NCBI GenBank assembly: GCA_017948555.1 | Contig: JAFMYY010000026.1 | Span: 27,777-91,776 of the forward strand | Direction: 5' to 3' | Length of the DNA: 64,000 bases | Origin: Cesiribacteraceae bacterium YIM B00369 | GTDB lineage: Bacteria > Bacteroidota > Bacteroidia > Cytophagales > Cyclobacteriaceae | Shown: in pieces, positions 1-8,295 of the stretch | How the letters are laid out: each line of letters begins with the position of its first letter | Numbering within the stretch: position 1 is the first letter of the stretch | The notes under the pieces: generated by a model | Databases searched by the model: none | Told to the model about the DNA's origin: nothing | Seen by the model: only the letters and a program-made list of their open reading frames with translations | Program-made: the position numbers and the translations under genes

Positions 1-80
1 AGGTGTATGTAAAAACCGTGCCAGTTTGTGGAGGTGGTTTATTTTAAATAATTAACTGATTGAATTTAAGTGGTTTGTAT

Positions 81-497
81 TTATTTGTTTCCTTTTTTAT
101 GGTCCTTTCCGGGCCTTTTTCCATTTTCTCTTCTGTTAAATGGTTTCTTCCTGTTCTTATATTTTACCAAATGTTCAGCATTATATTTGTAGGGGTCGGG
201 GTCATTCAGGTCAAGCTCTACCTTCATTGCTGTATTAAGGTTTTGGTTGCCTGATAAAGTTGGAAGCTTTGCGGAAAATACCCAATTTCCATTACTGAGG
301 TAAATGTACATTCCTTTTTGAAGGTCGAAGTACATATTCTGGTCAGGGAAGTAAATATGCTTTGTTTTGGCTCTGTATCCATGCGCCGGTGCCCAGGGTG
401 GAGGACCCCCGCCCTGCTTTTGAGAATAGGCTACTGTGGGGAAAATCCATAGAAACGTAATAATGGCTATAGCGCTTATTATAATCCTTTTCTTCAT
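81..497 (-). CDS. Small secreted basic protein, function unknown
   Basis: This 138-residue protein has an N-terminal signal peptide (residues 1-25, hydrophobic core IIISAIAIITFLWIF, probable cut after YS). A Gly/Pro-rich stretch (GGGPPPWAPAHGY) follows, then a region with several aromatic residues (IYFPDQNMYFDLQKGMYIYL) and a very basic tail rich in Lys, Arg and Gly. I do not recognise a named family; I infer a periplasmic or surface protein. The ATG start sits directly before the signal peptide. The gene stands alone, divergent from the LprI-like gene. No catalytic motif is visible. Confidence 0.75.
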   Translation of the reverse strand: MKKRIIISAIAIITFLWIFPTVAYSQKQGGGPPPWAPAHGYRAKTKHIYFPDQNMYFDLQKGMYIYLSNGNWVFSAKLPTLSGNQNLNTAMKVELDLNDPDPYKYNAEHLVKYKNRKKPFNRRENGKRPGKDHKKGNK

Positions 498-686
498 GCA
501 CTTACTGAAGTTATAGTTTTAAATCAACACTCTGCTCCTTGAGGGGAGAGGAATAGGGCTAAGAACGGAGGGAATCAGGTTACTTACAATAGAATGTAAT
601 AAATTACCAATAAACTCTTAAACATCGGTTGTTTAAACTTATGTCTTTATTTTTTATGTTTGATCAACCGCTTAAAATAATCCGAA

Positions 687-1265
687 ATGAAAATAAAAAC
701 AGTCCTCTTATCCCTGATGGTGTTCCTGTCCTTTCAGACACAGGAGATATACTCCCAAACAGAAAGCCTGGCAAAGCCGGTTATTGCTGTTTCCGAAACA
801 ATGGAAGATGATTCACTTGATAAGCTGGTGGCTGTTTTAAAACACGATTTAGAGCAAAAGGAGTACTTATCTGATTTTGAAAAAGAAATAAGCATAAGCT
901 TTCAGCTTGATACCTTCCGGATTGAGAAACAGTTGCAGAAAAATATTGAAAAGGATTCGTCAACAGCCGGGATGGTACAGGCTGCCTATGATGCTGAAAA
1001 AAATTATGACCTGCTTTTAAATAAGTATTATCAGGTTTTGCTGAATAAGTTAAATGCAAGCGACCGGGAGGCACTGAAGTTAGCTCAGAGGAACTGGGTT
1101 TACTTTCGGGATAGTGAACGGAAACTGAGTAATGGGCTGGTAAAGGAGGAGTATTCCGGTGGAGGGTCGCTTCAAAGGCTTGTGGTGGCGGCTGATTATC
1201 TTGATTTAACTAAAAAAAGAGTAGTTGATTTACATAAGTATTTGCTGCGCTTTAATAGTCTGTAA
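687..1265 (+). CDS. LprI-like (DUF1311) secreted protein
   Basis: The 192-residue product has a signal peptide (residues 1-23, ending QEIYSQ). Its C-terminal half (about residues 100-190) fits the lysozyme-inhibitor LprI/DUF1311 pattern: a helix with LLNKYYQVLLNKLNASDREALK, then AQRNWVYFRDSE, the family's characteristic Q..W..yRD element. Members of this family are periplasmic, and some inhibit lysozyme. The usual cysteines are absent, so inhibition here is inferred from the family only. The gene is monocistronic; the 255 bp before the next gene hold nothing I recognise. Confidence 0.7.
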   Translation: MKIKTVLLSLMVFLSFQTQEIYSQTESLAKPVIAVSETMEDDSLDKLVAVLKHDLEQKEYLSDFEKEISISFQLDTFRIEKQLQKNIEKDSSTAGMVQAAYDAEKNYDLLLNKYYQVLLNKLNASDREALKLAQRNWVYFRDSERKLSNGLVKEEYSGGGSLQRLVVAADYLDLTKKRVVDLHKYLLRFNSL

Positions 1266-1520
1266 CTTCCGGAATTTTAAGCGAAGGTTAGTTGTCTGTC
1301 AGGAACTTTGCCAATAACAATATATGCTTTCCTGAAAATTTCAGAGAAGCCGCAATAATTTATATCAGCTGGTGTAATGTTATTTATATGCCGGCAACCC
1401 TTCAGGTTTTGGACCGTAAACTCCTACTTAAGTTTTTTATATCTCTTTTAATGAGAAAGATACGTTAATGATATAAAATGCTTAAATTGAAGAGAGAGTT
1501 TTAATAAAAAACATAAAAAT

Positions 1521-3176
1521 ATGGCATTACCAGATCGTTTTAAACACCCTTATAAGATTGATCCCAAATTCAATAAACCTGTTGCTTATTTTAGTATGGA
1601 GTTTGCAATTGCTCAGCCCCTTAAGATATATAGTGGTGGTTTGGGCTTTCTGGCGGGTTCCCATATGCGCAGTGCGTATGAGCTGAAACAGAATATGGTA
1701 GGCATAGGCATATTATGGAAATACGGATATTATGATCAGGTAAGGAAGGGAGACCAGTCCATGGATGCTCTTTTCCTGGAAAAATATTACAGTTTTCTTG
1801 AAGATACCGGAATCAGGTTTTCCGTAAAGCTTAATAAGCATGATGTGTATGTGAAGGCATTTTATCTGCCTCCAAACGTTTTTGGATCAGCACCGCTGTT
1901 TTTATTAAGTACCGATGTTCCTGAAAATGATTATCTGGCGCAAAGCACCACACATAAATTGTACGATTCGGATCCTGCAGCAAAAGTAGCCCAGTCTATT
2001 TTATTAGGAGTTGGCGGGGCAAAACTGCTCGATGAATTAGGGTATGAACCTGAAGTATATCATTTGAACGAAGCACATGGCTTATCATCGGCCTTTTACC
2101 TTTACCAGAAATACCAGGACCTGGGGGAGGTGAAAAAACGCATGGTCTTTACCACACACACACCTGAAGAGGCCGGTAATGAGAAGCACGACATTTCCTT
2201 TCTGGATGGCCTTGGATTTTTTAGTGGTTTGCCTCTTGAGCATGTACGGGAAATTACCGGAGTTCAGGATAACACTTTTAACCACTCGCTGGTAGCCCTG
2301 AAACTGGCCAGGAAAGCCAATGGAGTATCGAAACTGCATGGTGAGGTAGCTAATAAAATGTGGAACCCTCATTTAGATGGAAAAGCTAATATTACCCACA
2401 TAACTAATGCTCAAAGCAGGAAGTACTGGCAAAAGCCTATGCTGCTTGAGGCACTAAAAGATAACGATGATAAGGCATTAAGAAGAAGAAAGCTGAGGCT
2501 GAAACAGGAACTTTTTGATGTGGTTGCTGACCAGACAGGGGAGATAATGAATCCTGAAGTGCTTACTATAGTATGGGCCCGCAGGTTTGCAGGCTACAAG
2601 CGGGCAGATTTAATTACCCGCAATGAAGAACGGTTCCACAAATTAATGACCAATACAAAGCACCCGGTCCAGATAATATGGGCAGGGAAGCCTTATCCTA
2701 TGGATTATAATTCCATAAGTACCTTTAATAAACTGGTACACCTGAGCAGGAAGTATAGTAATGCGGCTGTGCTGGTTGGTTATGAACTGCAACTATCGCG
2801 CCTCCTGAAGAACGGGGCCGATGTATGGCTGAATAACCCAAGAGTTCCCCGTGAAGCCTCCGGAACCAGTGGAATGTCGGCAGCGATGAATGCAGCTGTA
2901 AACTTTTCCACTTATGATGGCTGGGTTCGGGAATTTGCCCACCACGGCTCTAACAGCTTTATTATACCGGAGGCAGACCTGTCCCTGCCTGAACACGAGC
3001 AGGATGCACAGGATCTGGATAATTTATATAATATCCTGGAAAATGAGATTCTGCCAACCTATTACAGTGAGCCTGAAAAATGGATGCAGATTGTGAAGAG
3101 TAGCATGCTCGATGTGGTTCCTTACTTTGACTCCGACCGTATGGCTTATGAATATTATGATAAAATGTACAGTTAA
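1521..3176 (+). CDS. Short GT35 alpha-glucan phosphorylase homologue lacking the PLP lysine
   Basis: The 551-residue protein is a short GT35 (glycogen/starch phosphorylase) homologue; classical enzymes have about 800 residues. Family landmarks are present: AYFSMEFAIAQPLKIYSGGLG near the N-terminus, YHLNEAHG in mid-protein, RRFAGYKRADL with the phosphate-site Lys360, and EASGTSGM at residues 445-452. In PLP-dependent phosphorylases the residue after GTSGM or GTGNM is the lysine that binds pyridoxal phosphate. Here it is Ser453 (codon TCG at 2877-2879). Phosphorolysis by the normal mechanism is therefore doubtful. The gene lies upstream of glgX, which supports a role in glycogen turnover. A rho-independent terminator follows the gene. 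Confidence 0.85.
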   Translation: MALPDRFKHPYKIDPKFNKPVAYFSMEFAIAQPLKIYSGGLGFLAGSHMRSAYELKQNMVGIGILWKYGYYDQVRKGDQSMDALFLEKYYSFLEDTGIRFSVKLNKHDVYVKAFYLPPNVFGSAPLFLLSTDVPENDYLAQSTTHKLYDSDPAAKVAQSILLGVGGAKLLDELGYEPEVYHLNEAHGLSSAFYLYQKYQDLGEVKKRMVFTTHTPEEAGNEKHDISFLDGLGFFSGLPLEHVREITGVQDNTFNHSLVALKLARKANGVSKLHGEVANKMWNPHLDGKANITHITNAQSRKYWQKPMLLEALKDNDDKALRRRKLRLKQELFDVVADQTGEIMNPEVLTIVWARRFAGYKRADLITRNEERFHKLMTNTKHPVQIIWAGKPYPMDYNSISTFNKLVHLSRKYSNAAVLVGYELQLSRLLKNGADVWLNNPRVPREASGTSGMSAAMNAAVNFSTYDGWVREFAHHGSNSFIIPEADLSLPEHEQDAQDLDNLYNILENEILPTYYSEPEKWMQIVKSSMLDVVPYFDSDRMAYEYYDKMYS

Positions 3177-3262
3177 TCAGGCAGGAGACATAAGATCACA
3201 GATTTCAGATAATAAACTAAAGAATTGGTTTCTTCAGGGTATGTCTGAAATAGATAAAAAGG

Positions 3263-3298
3263 AAAGCCCGGGGTTTCAGTAACTCCGGGCTTTTTTTA
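3263..3298 (+). terminator. Rho-independent terminator after the phosphorylase homologue
   Basis: A GC-rich stem (AAAGCCCGGGG paired with CTCCGGGCTTT, one mismatch) with a short loop is followed by seven T residues. It lies about 85 bp after the stop of the GT35 gene. The A-tract before the stem also allows some function on the minus strand. Confidence 0.85.
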
Positions 3299-3390
3299 TT
3301 CTTAATTATCACGCCAATACTATTTGCCAAACATCATATTCCCCTTATCCACCGTCTGATATCTGAATTATGCTGTCTTATGTCCGGAGA

Positions 3391-3990
3391 TCAGGCTTCT
3401 GCAGTCTCCTTTTTCTCCAGTGTTATTTCTGCACCAAGCAGGTCTATGAAAGCACGCAAAAATTTTGGATGTGCAGGCCATGCAGGGGCGGTAACAAGGT
3501 TTCCATCTACAAAAGCTTCATCCACCGGAATTTCCTGGTATTCGCCACCGGCAAGTGTTACCTCCGGTCCAACAGCAGGGTAAGCAGTAAGCTTTCTGCC
3601 TTTTAATACATTTGCTGCGGTAAGTATCTGAATCCCATGGCAGTGAGTGGCAACGGGTTTATTAGCCTCAAAAAAATGCTGAACCATTTTTATTACCCGC
3701 TGGTCGAGGCGCAGGTACTCAGGTGCACGGCCTCCCGGAATCAGCAGGGCATCGTAATCTTCTGCCTTTACATCGCTGAAAGAATAGTTCAGCTCAAAAT
3801 TATGGCCTGGCTTTTCAGAATAAGTCTGGTCACCGCCAAAATCATGGATAGCTGTTTTAACAGATTCGCCCATCCTTTTGTCCGGGCAAACGGTATGTAC
3901 TTCATATCCCATCATCAGGAGTGCCTGAAAAGGAACCATGGTTTCGTAATCTTCAGTAAAATCGCCGGTAATTAAAAGAATCTTTTTCAT
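3391..3990 (-). CDS. DJ-1/PfpI family protein
   Basis: The 199-residue cytosolic protein has the DJ-1/PfpI class I glutamine amidotransferase-like fold. The nucleophile elbow is [10 protein letters not shown], with Cys117 and His118. Glu13 in FTEDYE corresponds to the conserved acidic residue beside the cysteine. [14 protein letters not shown] is the family GG loop. Members act as proteases, glyoxalases, deglycases or chaperones; which applies here cannot be decided. The gene lies between the phosphorylase homologue and glgX on the opposite strand. A link to carbonyl detoxification during sugar metabolism would be inference. Confidence 0.9.
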   Translation of the reverse strand: MKKILLITGDFTEDYETMVPFQALLMMGYEVHTVCPDKRMGESVKTAIHDFGGDQTYSEKPGHNFELNYSFSDVKAEDYDALLIPGGRAPEYLRLDQRVIKMVQHFFEANKPVATHCHGIQILTAANVLKGRKLTAYPAVGPEVTLAGGEYQEIPVDEAFVDGNLVTAPAWPAHPKFLRAFIDLLGAEITLEKKETAEA

Positions 3991-4232
3991 GGATTTAAAA
4001 ATTCAAGGTTGAAAAAAAATATCAGGCTTCAGAATGAAGTTTATGGCATTGGCTGAAGCTGAAATTAAGATAAGGTAACAGTGGAATATAAACAAAATAA
4101 GTTATGTTTATTTAATGTTAAGTTATGGAAATTTAATCATGCTCTCCTGCATCCTTAAGGCCGTTTAACCATTTGCTAATTTGCAAGTTATAAAAGCTGG
4201 AAGTTGAAATTAAAATCTTTACAATATTATAA

Positions 4233-6377
4233 ATGGGAAATAAAAAACAGCATGAGGTATGGCCCGGCAAGCCTTACCCGCTAGGAGCCACTTACGATGG
4301 AAAAGGGGTGAATTTTGCACTTTTTAGTGAATATGCTACTAAAGTTCAGTTGTGCCTCTTCAATTCTGAATCAGATGAAAAAGAATATGCCACTATAAAC
4401 TTTGTAGAACAAACAGACTATGTATGGCATGCATACATCCCGGGACTGAAACCAGGCCAATTGTATGGCTACAGGGTGGATGGTCCGTTTGACCCTGAAA
4501 CAGGCATGCGTTTTAATTCATATAAACTGCTTATTGATCCTTATGCTAAGGCCATTAACGGCAAAATTGAATGGAGCGATGCCATGTTCAGCTACCCTAT
4601 TGCGGACCAGGATGAAAACCGGCACCTGAAGTTCGATTCCAGCGACAGTGCTTCCGGAATGAACAAATCAGTAGTAATTGATCAGTCCTTCGACTGGGAA
4701 GGGGTTGAGAAGCCTAAAAGACTATTATCTGAATCCATTATTTATGAGCTGCATGTAAAAGGATTCACTATTCAGCATCCGGAAATAGACCCTTCCATCC
4801 GGGGAACCTATAAAGGGCTGGCAGCGCCGCCTGTTATCGAATATTTGAAAAAACTGGGAGTAACAGCAGTGGAGTTATTGCCTGTACACCATTTTGTAAA
4901 TGATAAAACACTGGTTGATAAGGGGCTTTCTAATTACTGGGGGTATAATTCCCTTGGGTTTTTTGCCCCTTATTCCGAATATTCCTCCTCGGGGAATATG
5001 GGAGAGCAGGTAAGAGAATTTAAGGAAATGGTAAAAGCCTTCCATAAAGAAGGTATTGAAGTAATTCTGGATGTGGTGTATAACCATACGGCAGAAGGAA
5101 ACCACTATGGCCCTACTTTAAGCTTCCGGGGTATAGACAATCATGCTTATTACAGGCTCGTGCCGGATGCAATGCAGTATTATATGGACTATACCGGAAC
5201 AGGTAACAGTATAAATATGCTTAGCGCAAGGTCTTTGCAGCTGGTAATGGATAGTTTGAGATACTGGGTTACCGAAATGCAGGTAGATGGTTTCCGTTTC
5301 GACCTGGCTTCCACGCTCGCAAGGGGTCTGCACGAAGTGGGCAAACTATCCACCTTCCTGGATACAATTCATCAGGACCCTATTATTTCGCAGGTAAAGC
5401 TTATTGCAGAGCCCTGGGATGTAGGAGAGGGTGGCTATCAGGTAGGGAACTTTCCTGTGCTCTGGGCAGAGTGGAATGGAAAGTACCGCGATAGTGTACG
5501 CCGTTTCTGGAAAGGCGATGAAAGCCAGGTAGCAGAGCTGGCCAATCGACTCAGTGGCAGCAGCGATCTTTACGAGGAAACAGGCCGCCGCCCTACTGCC
5601 AGTATCAACTTTGTTACAGCCCACGATGGTTTTACCCTTCATGACCTTGTAAGTTATAATGAAAAGCACAATGAGGCCAACGGCGAAGGGAATAACGATG
5701 GCGAATCGCACAATGAGAGCTGGAACTGCGGGGTGGAAGGGCCTACCGACGATCCGGAAGTAATTTCCCTCCGAAACAGGCAGATGCGGAACTTTATGGC
5801 AACGCTTATTTTAAGCCAGGGGGTGCCGATGATAAATATGGGCGATGAATACGGGCGTACACAACACGGTAATAATAATGTGTACTGCCAGGATAATGAA
5901 ATAAGCTGGTTTAACTGGGACTGGACGGAAGATCAGCAGGCATTTTTCGATTTTACCCGGAAGGTTATAGAATTCAGAAAAAATTCTCCCATTTTCCGTC
6001 GTCGCAGGTTTTTCCTTGGCAGGAAGGTGCGTGGCAGTGGGGTTAAGGATATCCGCTGGCTCCGTCCCGATGGAAAAGATATGAAGGACAGCGAGTGGAA
6101 CTCATCTTACGTGCGCTGCCTGGGAATGCTCCTGAACGGGCAATCTATGGAAGAGTATGACCAGAGAGGTAAGCGGATTAAAGATGGTATTTACCTGCTT
6201 ATTGTAAGTAGTTATTGGGAAGATATTCATTTTTCAATGCCCAAAAAGCAGGAACACTGGAAGTGGGAGGTAATTGTAGATACCTTTAACCCGGAGGCTA
6301 TGGAGAGCGGAAACGTTATAACAGGGGAGGTGGTAATGAAACCACGTTCTTTTATGCTGCTGAAGAAAAAGAAATAA
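4233..6377 (+). CDS. glgX: Glycogen debranching enzyme GlgX
   Basis: The 714-residue protein hydrolyses alpha-1,6 branch linkages in phosphorylase-trimmed glycogen. It starts with a CBM48-type domain (about residues 10-120, GKPYPLGATYDGKGVNFALFS), followed by a GH13 (subfamily 11-like) barrel. Catalytic residues are visible: nucleophile Asp357 in DGFRFDLAS, acid/base Glu393 in LIAEPWDVG and Asp465 in TAHDGFTLHD. The region QMRNFMATLILSQGVPMINMGDEYGRTQ is typical of the family. There is no signal peptide, so it is cytosolic. The length is normal. It lies about 1 kb downstream of the phosphorylase homologue on the same strand. Confidence 0.96.
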   Translation: MGNKKQHEVWPGKPYPLGATYDGKGVNFALFSEYATKVQLCLFNSESDEKEYATINFVEQTDYVWHAYIPGLKPGQLYGYRVDGPFDPETGMRFNSYKLLIDPYAKAINGKIEWSDAMFSYPIADQDENRHLKFDSSDSASGMNKSVVIDQSFDWEGVEKPKRLLSESIIYELHVKGFTIQHPEIDPSIRGTYKGLAAPPVIEYLKKLGVTAVELLPVHHFVNDKTLVDKGLSNYWGYNSLGFFAPYSEYSSSGNMGEQVREFKEMVKAFHKEGIEVILDVVYNHTAEGNHYGPTLSFRGIDNHAYYRLVPDAMQYYMDYTGTGNSINMLSARSLQLVMDSLRYWVTEMQVDGFRFDLASTLARGLHEVGKLSTFLDTIHQDPIISQVKLIAEPWDVGEGGYQVGNFPVLWAEWNGKYRDSVRRFWKGDESQVAELANRLSGSSDLYEETGRRPTASINFVTAHDGFTLHDLVSYNEKHNEANGEGNNDGESHNESWNCGVEGPTDDPEVISLRNRQMRNFMATLILSQGVPMINMGDEYGRTQHGNNNVYCQDNEISWFNWDWTEDQQAFFDFTRKVIEFRKNSPIFRRRRFFLGRKVRGSGVKDIRWLRPDGKDMKDSEWNSSYVRCLGMLLNGQSMEEYDQRGKRIKDGIYLLIVSSYWEDIHFSMPKKQEHWKWEVIVDTFNPEAMESGNVITGEVVMKPRSFMLLKKKK

Positions 6378-6405
6378 GGGGTTTTAAGTACAAATAATAA
6401 AGAAG

Positions 6406-6440
6406 GAAGGGCATGCTAATTATTTAGTATGCCTTTTTTC
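6406..6440. terminator. Terminator between convergent glgX and the TrkA-C gene
   Basis: An inverted repeat (GGCATGCTAA at 6410-6419 and TTAGTATGCC at 6424-6433, one G-T pair) is followed by six T on the plus strand and preceded by an A/G-rich run. It lies between two convergent genes and could serve both. Confidence 0.75.
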
Positions 6441-6443
6441 ATT

Positions 6444-7238
6444 TTAGTTATCTTCTGTTTTTTCTGCAGATCCTTTGTCCTGCTCTTTCTCCTGAATTTT
6501 AACTTTTTTATTTTCTCTTTCTGATAGTCTGCGGTCAAAGTTTCCCCGGCTTCCTTTCTTTCTGGTGTCCAGGCGCCGTATGGTGGGCCCTCTGCCATAA
6601 ATAATAAGGGTGTCTCCGGGGCTGATTTCTGTATCGGATCCCGGGATGCCAATGTAAGTGCCGTTTTTCCTGTTGATTCCAAGAATAAAAAGCCCTTCTC
6701 TTAATAAGGCTAGTTCTGCAAGATTTTTATTTGCCAGCCAGTCATCTGTTCCTACCAGGATTTCTGCAATTTCGTATTCGCCCGATAAGTGCAGAATGCC
6801 TGAGTAGTCCATGACATTTAATTTCGTATACTTTTTTAAGGCGTAATGAATGATCTTTGATAATCCTTTATTGACAACTTTGCTGTTGAATAAAATAATA
6901 AGCAGTAAAATGCCTGCAATAAGTAAGAGCAGACGATAAGTAACGGACAGGCCAAAGGGATCTTTATCGTCCAGGAAGGTGAGCATTAAACTGGCAATTA
7001 CAGAGACGATACCTGCATTCCCCAGGAGCATTAACAGCATAATGATCCTTCGTCTTACCGGGTGATTTACAATGTTTTCAGCTTCCTGAGTGGCATAACC
7101 TACACCTGTAAAAGCAGATCGTGCCTGGAATTTTGCCGACTGCCTTGAAAGCCCGGTGTGCATAAGGGCAATGGTGGCAATTTTCGTAACTAATACTGAA
7201 ACAGAAAGTATAATGATAACCGTTATAACAGGGATCAT
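6444..7238 (-). CDS. Membrane protein with TrkA-C (RCK_C) domain
   Basis: The 264-residue protein has three predicted membrane segments (about residues 3-24, 64-90 and 100-121). A cytosolic TrkA-C type domain follows at about 145-225 (GEYEIAEILVGTDDWLANKNL, then PGSDTEISPGDTLIIYGRG). A highly charged tail rich in Lys, Glu and Arg ends the protein. TrkA-C domains bind small ligands and gate cation transport. No pore or RCK_N domain is encoded here, so the partner is unknown. The gene is convergent with glgX, and ppk2 lies upstream on the same strand. Confidence 0.85.
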   Translation of the reverse strand: MIPVITVIIILSVSVLVTKIATIALMHTGLSRQSAKFQARSAFTGVGYATQEAENIVNHPVRRRIIMLLMLLGNAGIVSVIASLMLTFLDDKDPFGLSVTYRLLLLIAGILLLIILFNSKVVNKGLSKIIHYALKKYTKLNVMDYSGILHLSGEYEIAEILVGTDDWLANKNLAELALLREGLFILGINRKNGTYIGIPGSDTEISPGDTLIIYGRGPTIRRLDTRKKGSRGNFDRRLSERENKKVKIQEKEQDKGSAEKTEDN

Positions 7239-7383
7239 AGAAAACCAGCTTTTTCCCTGATAAACAGTTTTTACCGGAGGGTGTTATAAATCCCCGTGTG
7301 GCAAATCATACAATCTCTGAGGGGCTCCTTTCTGCTACTCCCCGAAACCTTTCCTGCACTCCTGAGTCCTTTTCTCCCGGACC

Positions 7384-8172
7384 CTACATTTTCAGTTCCT
7401 GGTTAAAGGAGGATGGACCGTAGCCGAGGTGGTAGTTGGGATCAAATGTCCTGATGATGGTCGGATCAGGCACGAGCGACACTTTTGTTTTTCCTCTTTC
7501 CGGGAAGGGAATCTGAGACAGCACATACCTGATGGCTTCCAGACGCGCTGTTTCCTTTACATTTCCCTTTATAATTACCCAGGGGCTGTCTTTACGGTGA
7601 GTATGCTGGAACATTTCTTCCTTGAAATAAGTGAAGTCATGCCACTTTTGCTGGGCCTGCATATCCACAGTGCTGATCTTCCACTGTTTTAGAGGATTTA
7701 CCTGCCTTTCAATGAGGCGGCGCTTTTGTTCTTCAATATCAATGGAAAACCAGAACTTGATCAGCCTGATACCGTCATCAATAAGCATTTTCTCCAGGTG
7801 GGGTATCTGCTTTAAGAACTGCGTATATTGGCCATCGGTGCAAAAGCCCATTACAGGTTCCACAACAGCCCTGTTATACCAGCTCCGGTCGAAAAATACA
7901 ATCTCTCCCGGATTTGGCAACTCCTTGATGTAGCGCTGAAAGTACCACTGCCCTTTTTCCACTTCGGTGGGTTTGGGAAGTGCTACTATTCGCATAGCAC
8001 GGGGGTTAAGGTGATGTGCAAAGCGGAATATGGCTCCTCCTTTACCTGCGGTGTCCCTTCCCTCAAAAATAATTAAAATTCGCTGGTTAGTTTCCTGTAC
8101 CCAGCGCTGCATCCTTACCAGTTCAGTTTGTAAAAGCTCCAGCTCCTGTTCGTATGATTCCGAAATTTCCAT
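7384..8172 (-). CDS. ppk2: Polyphosphate kinase 2
   Basis: The 262-residue cytosolic protein is a one-domain PPK2, which transfers phosphate between polyphosphate and nucleotides. The Walker A-like loop GRDTAGKGG is at residues 38-46. The Walker B/lid region IVFFDRSWYNRAVVEPVMGF is at 91-110, with Asp95 and Arg96. The lid contains RQVNPLKQWKIS. The length fits a single-domain class I or II enzyme that makes nucleoside triphosphates from polyphosphate; the preferred direction and nucleotide cannot be read. It lies upstream of the TrkA-C gene on the same strand with a 145-bp gap. Confidence 0.95.
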   Translation of the reverse strand: MEISESYEQELELLQTELVRMQRWVQETNQRILIIFEGRDTAGKGGAIFRFAHHLNPRAMRIVALPKPTEVEKGQWYFQRYIKELPNPGEIVFFDRSWYNRAVVEPVMGFCTDGQYTQFLKQIPHLEKMLIDDGIRLIKFWFSIDIEEQKRRLIERQVNPLKQWKISTVDMQAQQKWHDFTYFKEEMFQHTHRKDSPWVIIKGNVKETARLEAIRYVLSQIPFPERGKTKVSLVPDPTIIRTFDPNYHLGYGPSSFNQELKM

Positions 8173-8295
8173 TTCCGCTTCGGTGTTAACATTTTATATA
8201 AGCGATCAAATCTACGAAAATTCCAAAAATCAAAAAGTTAAAAGTATATTAAATCTGTACGTGTTAACAGATAATAAATTCAGGCTAAATAAGGC

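Noticed and set aside
629..811. 60-codon frame overlapping the LprI-like gene start
   Set aside because: It runs through the signal-peptide region of the real gene in another frame and has no coding character.
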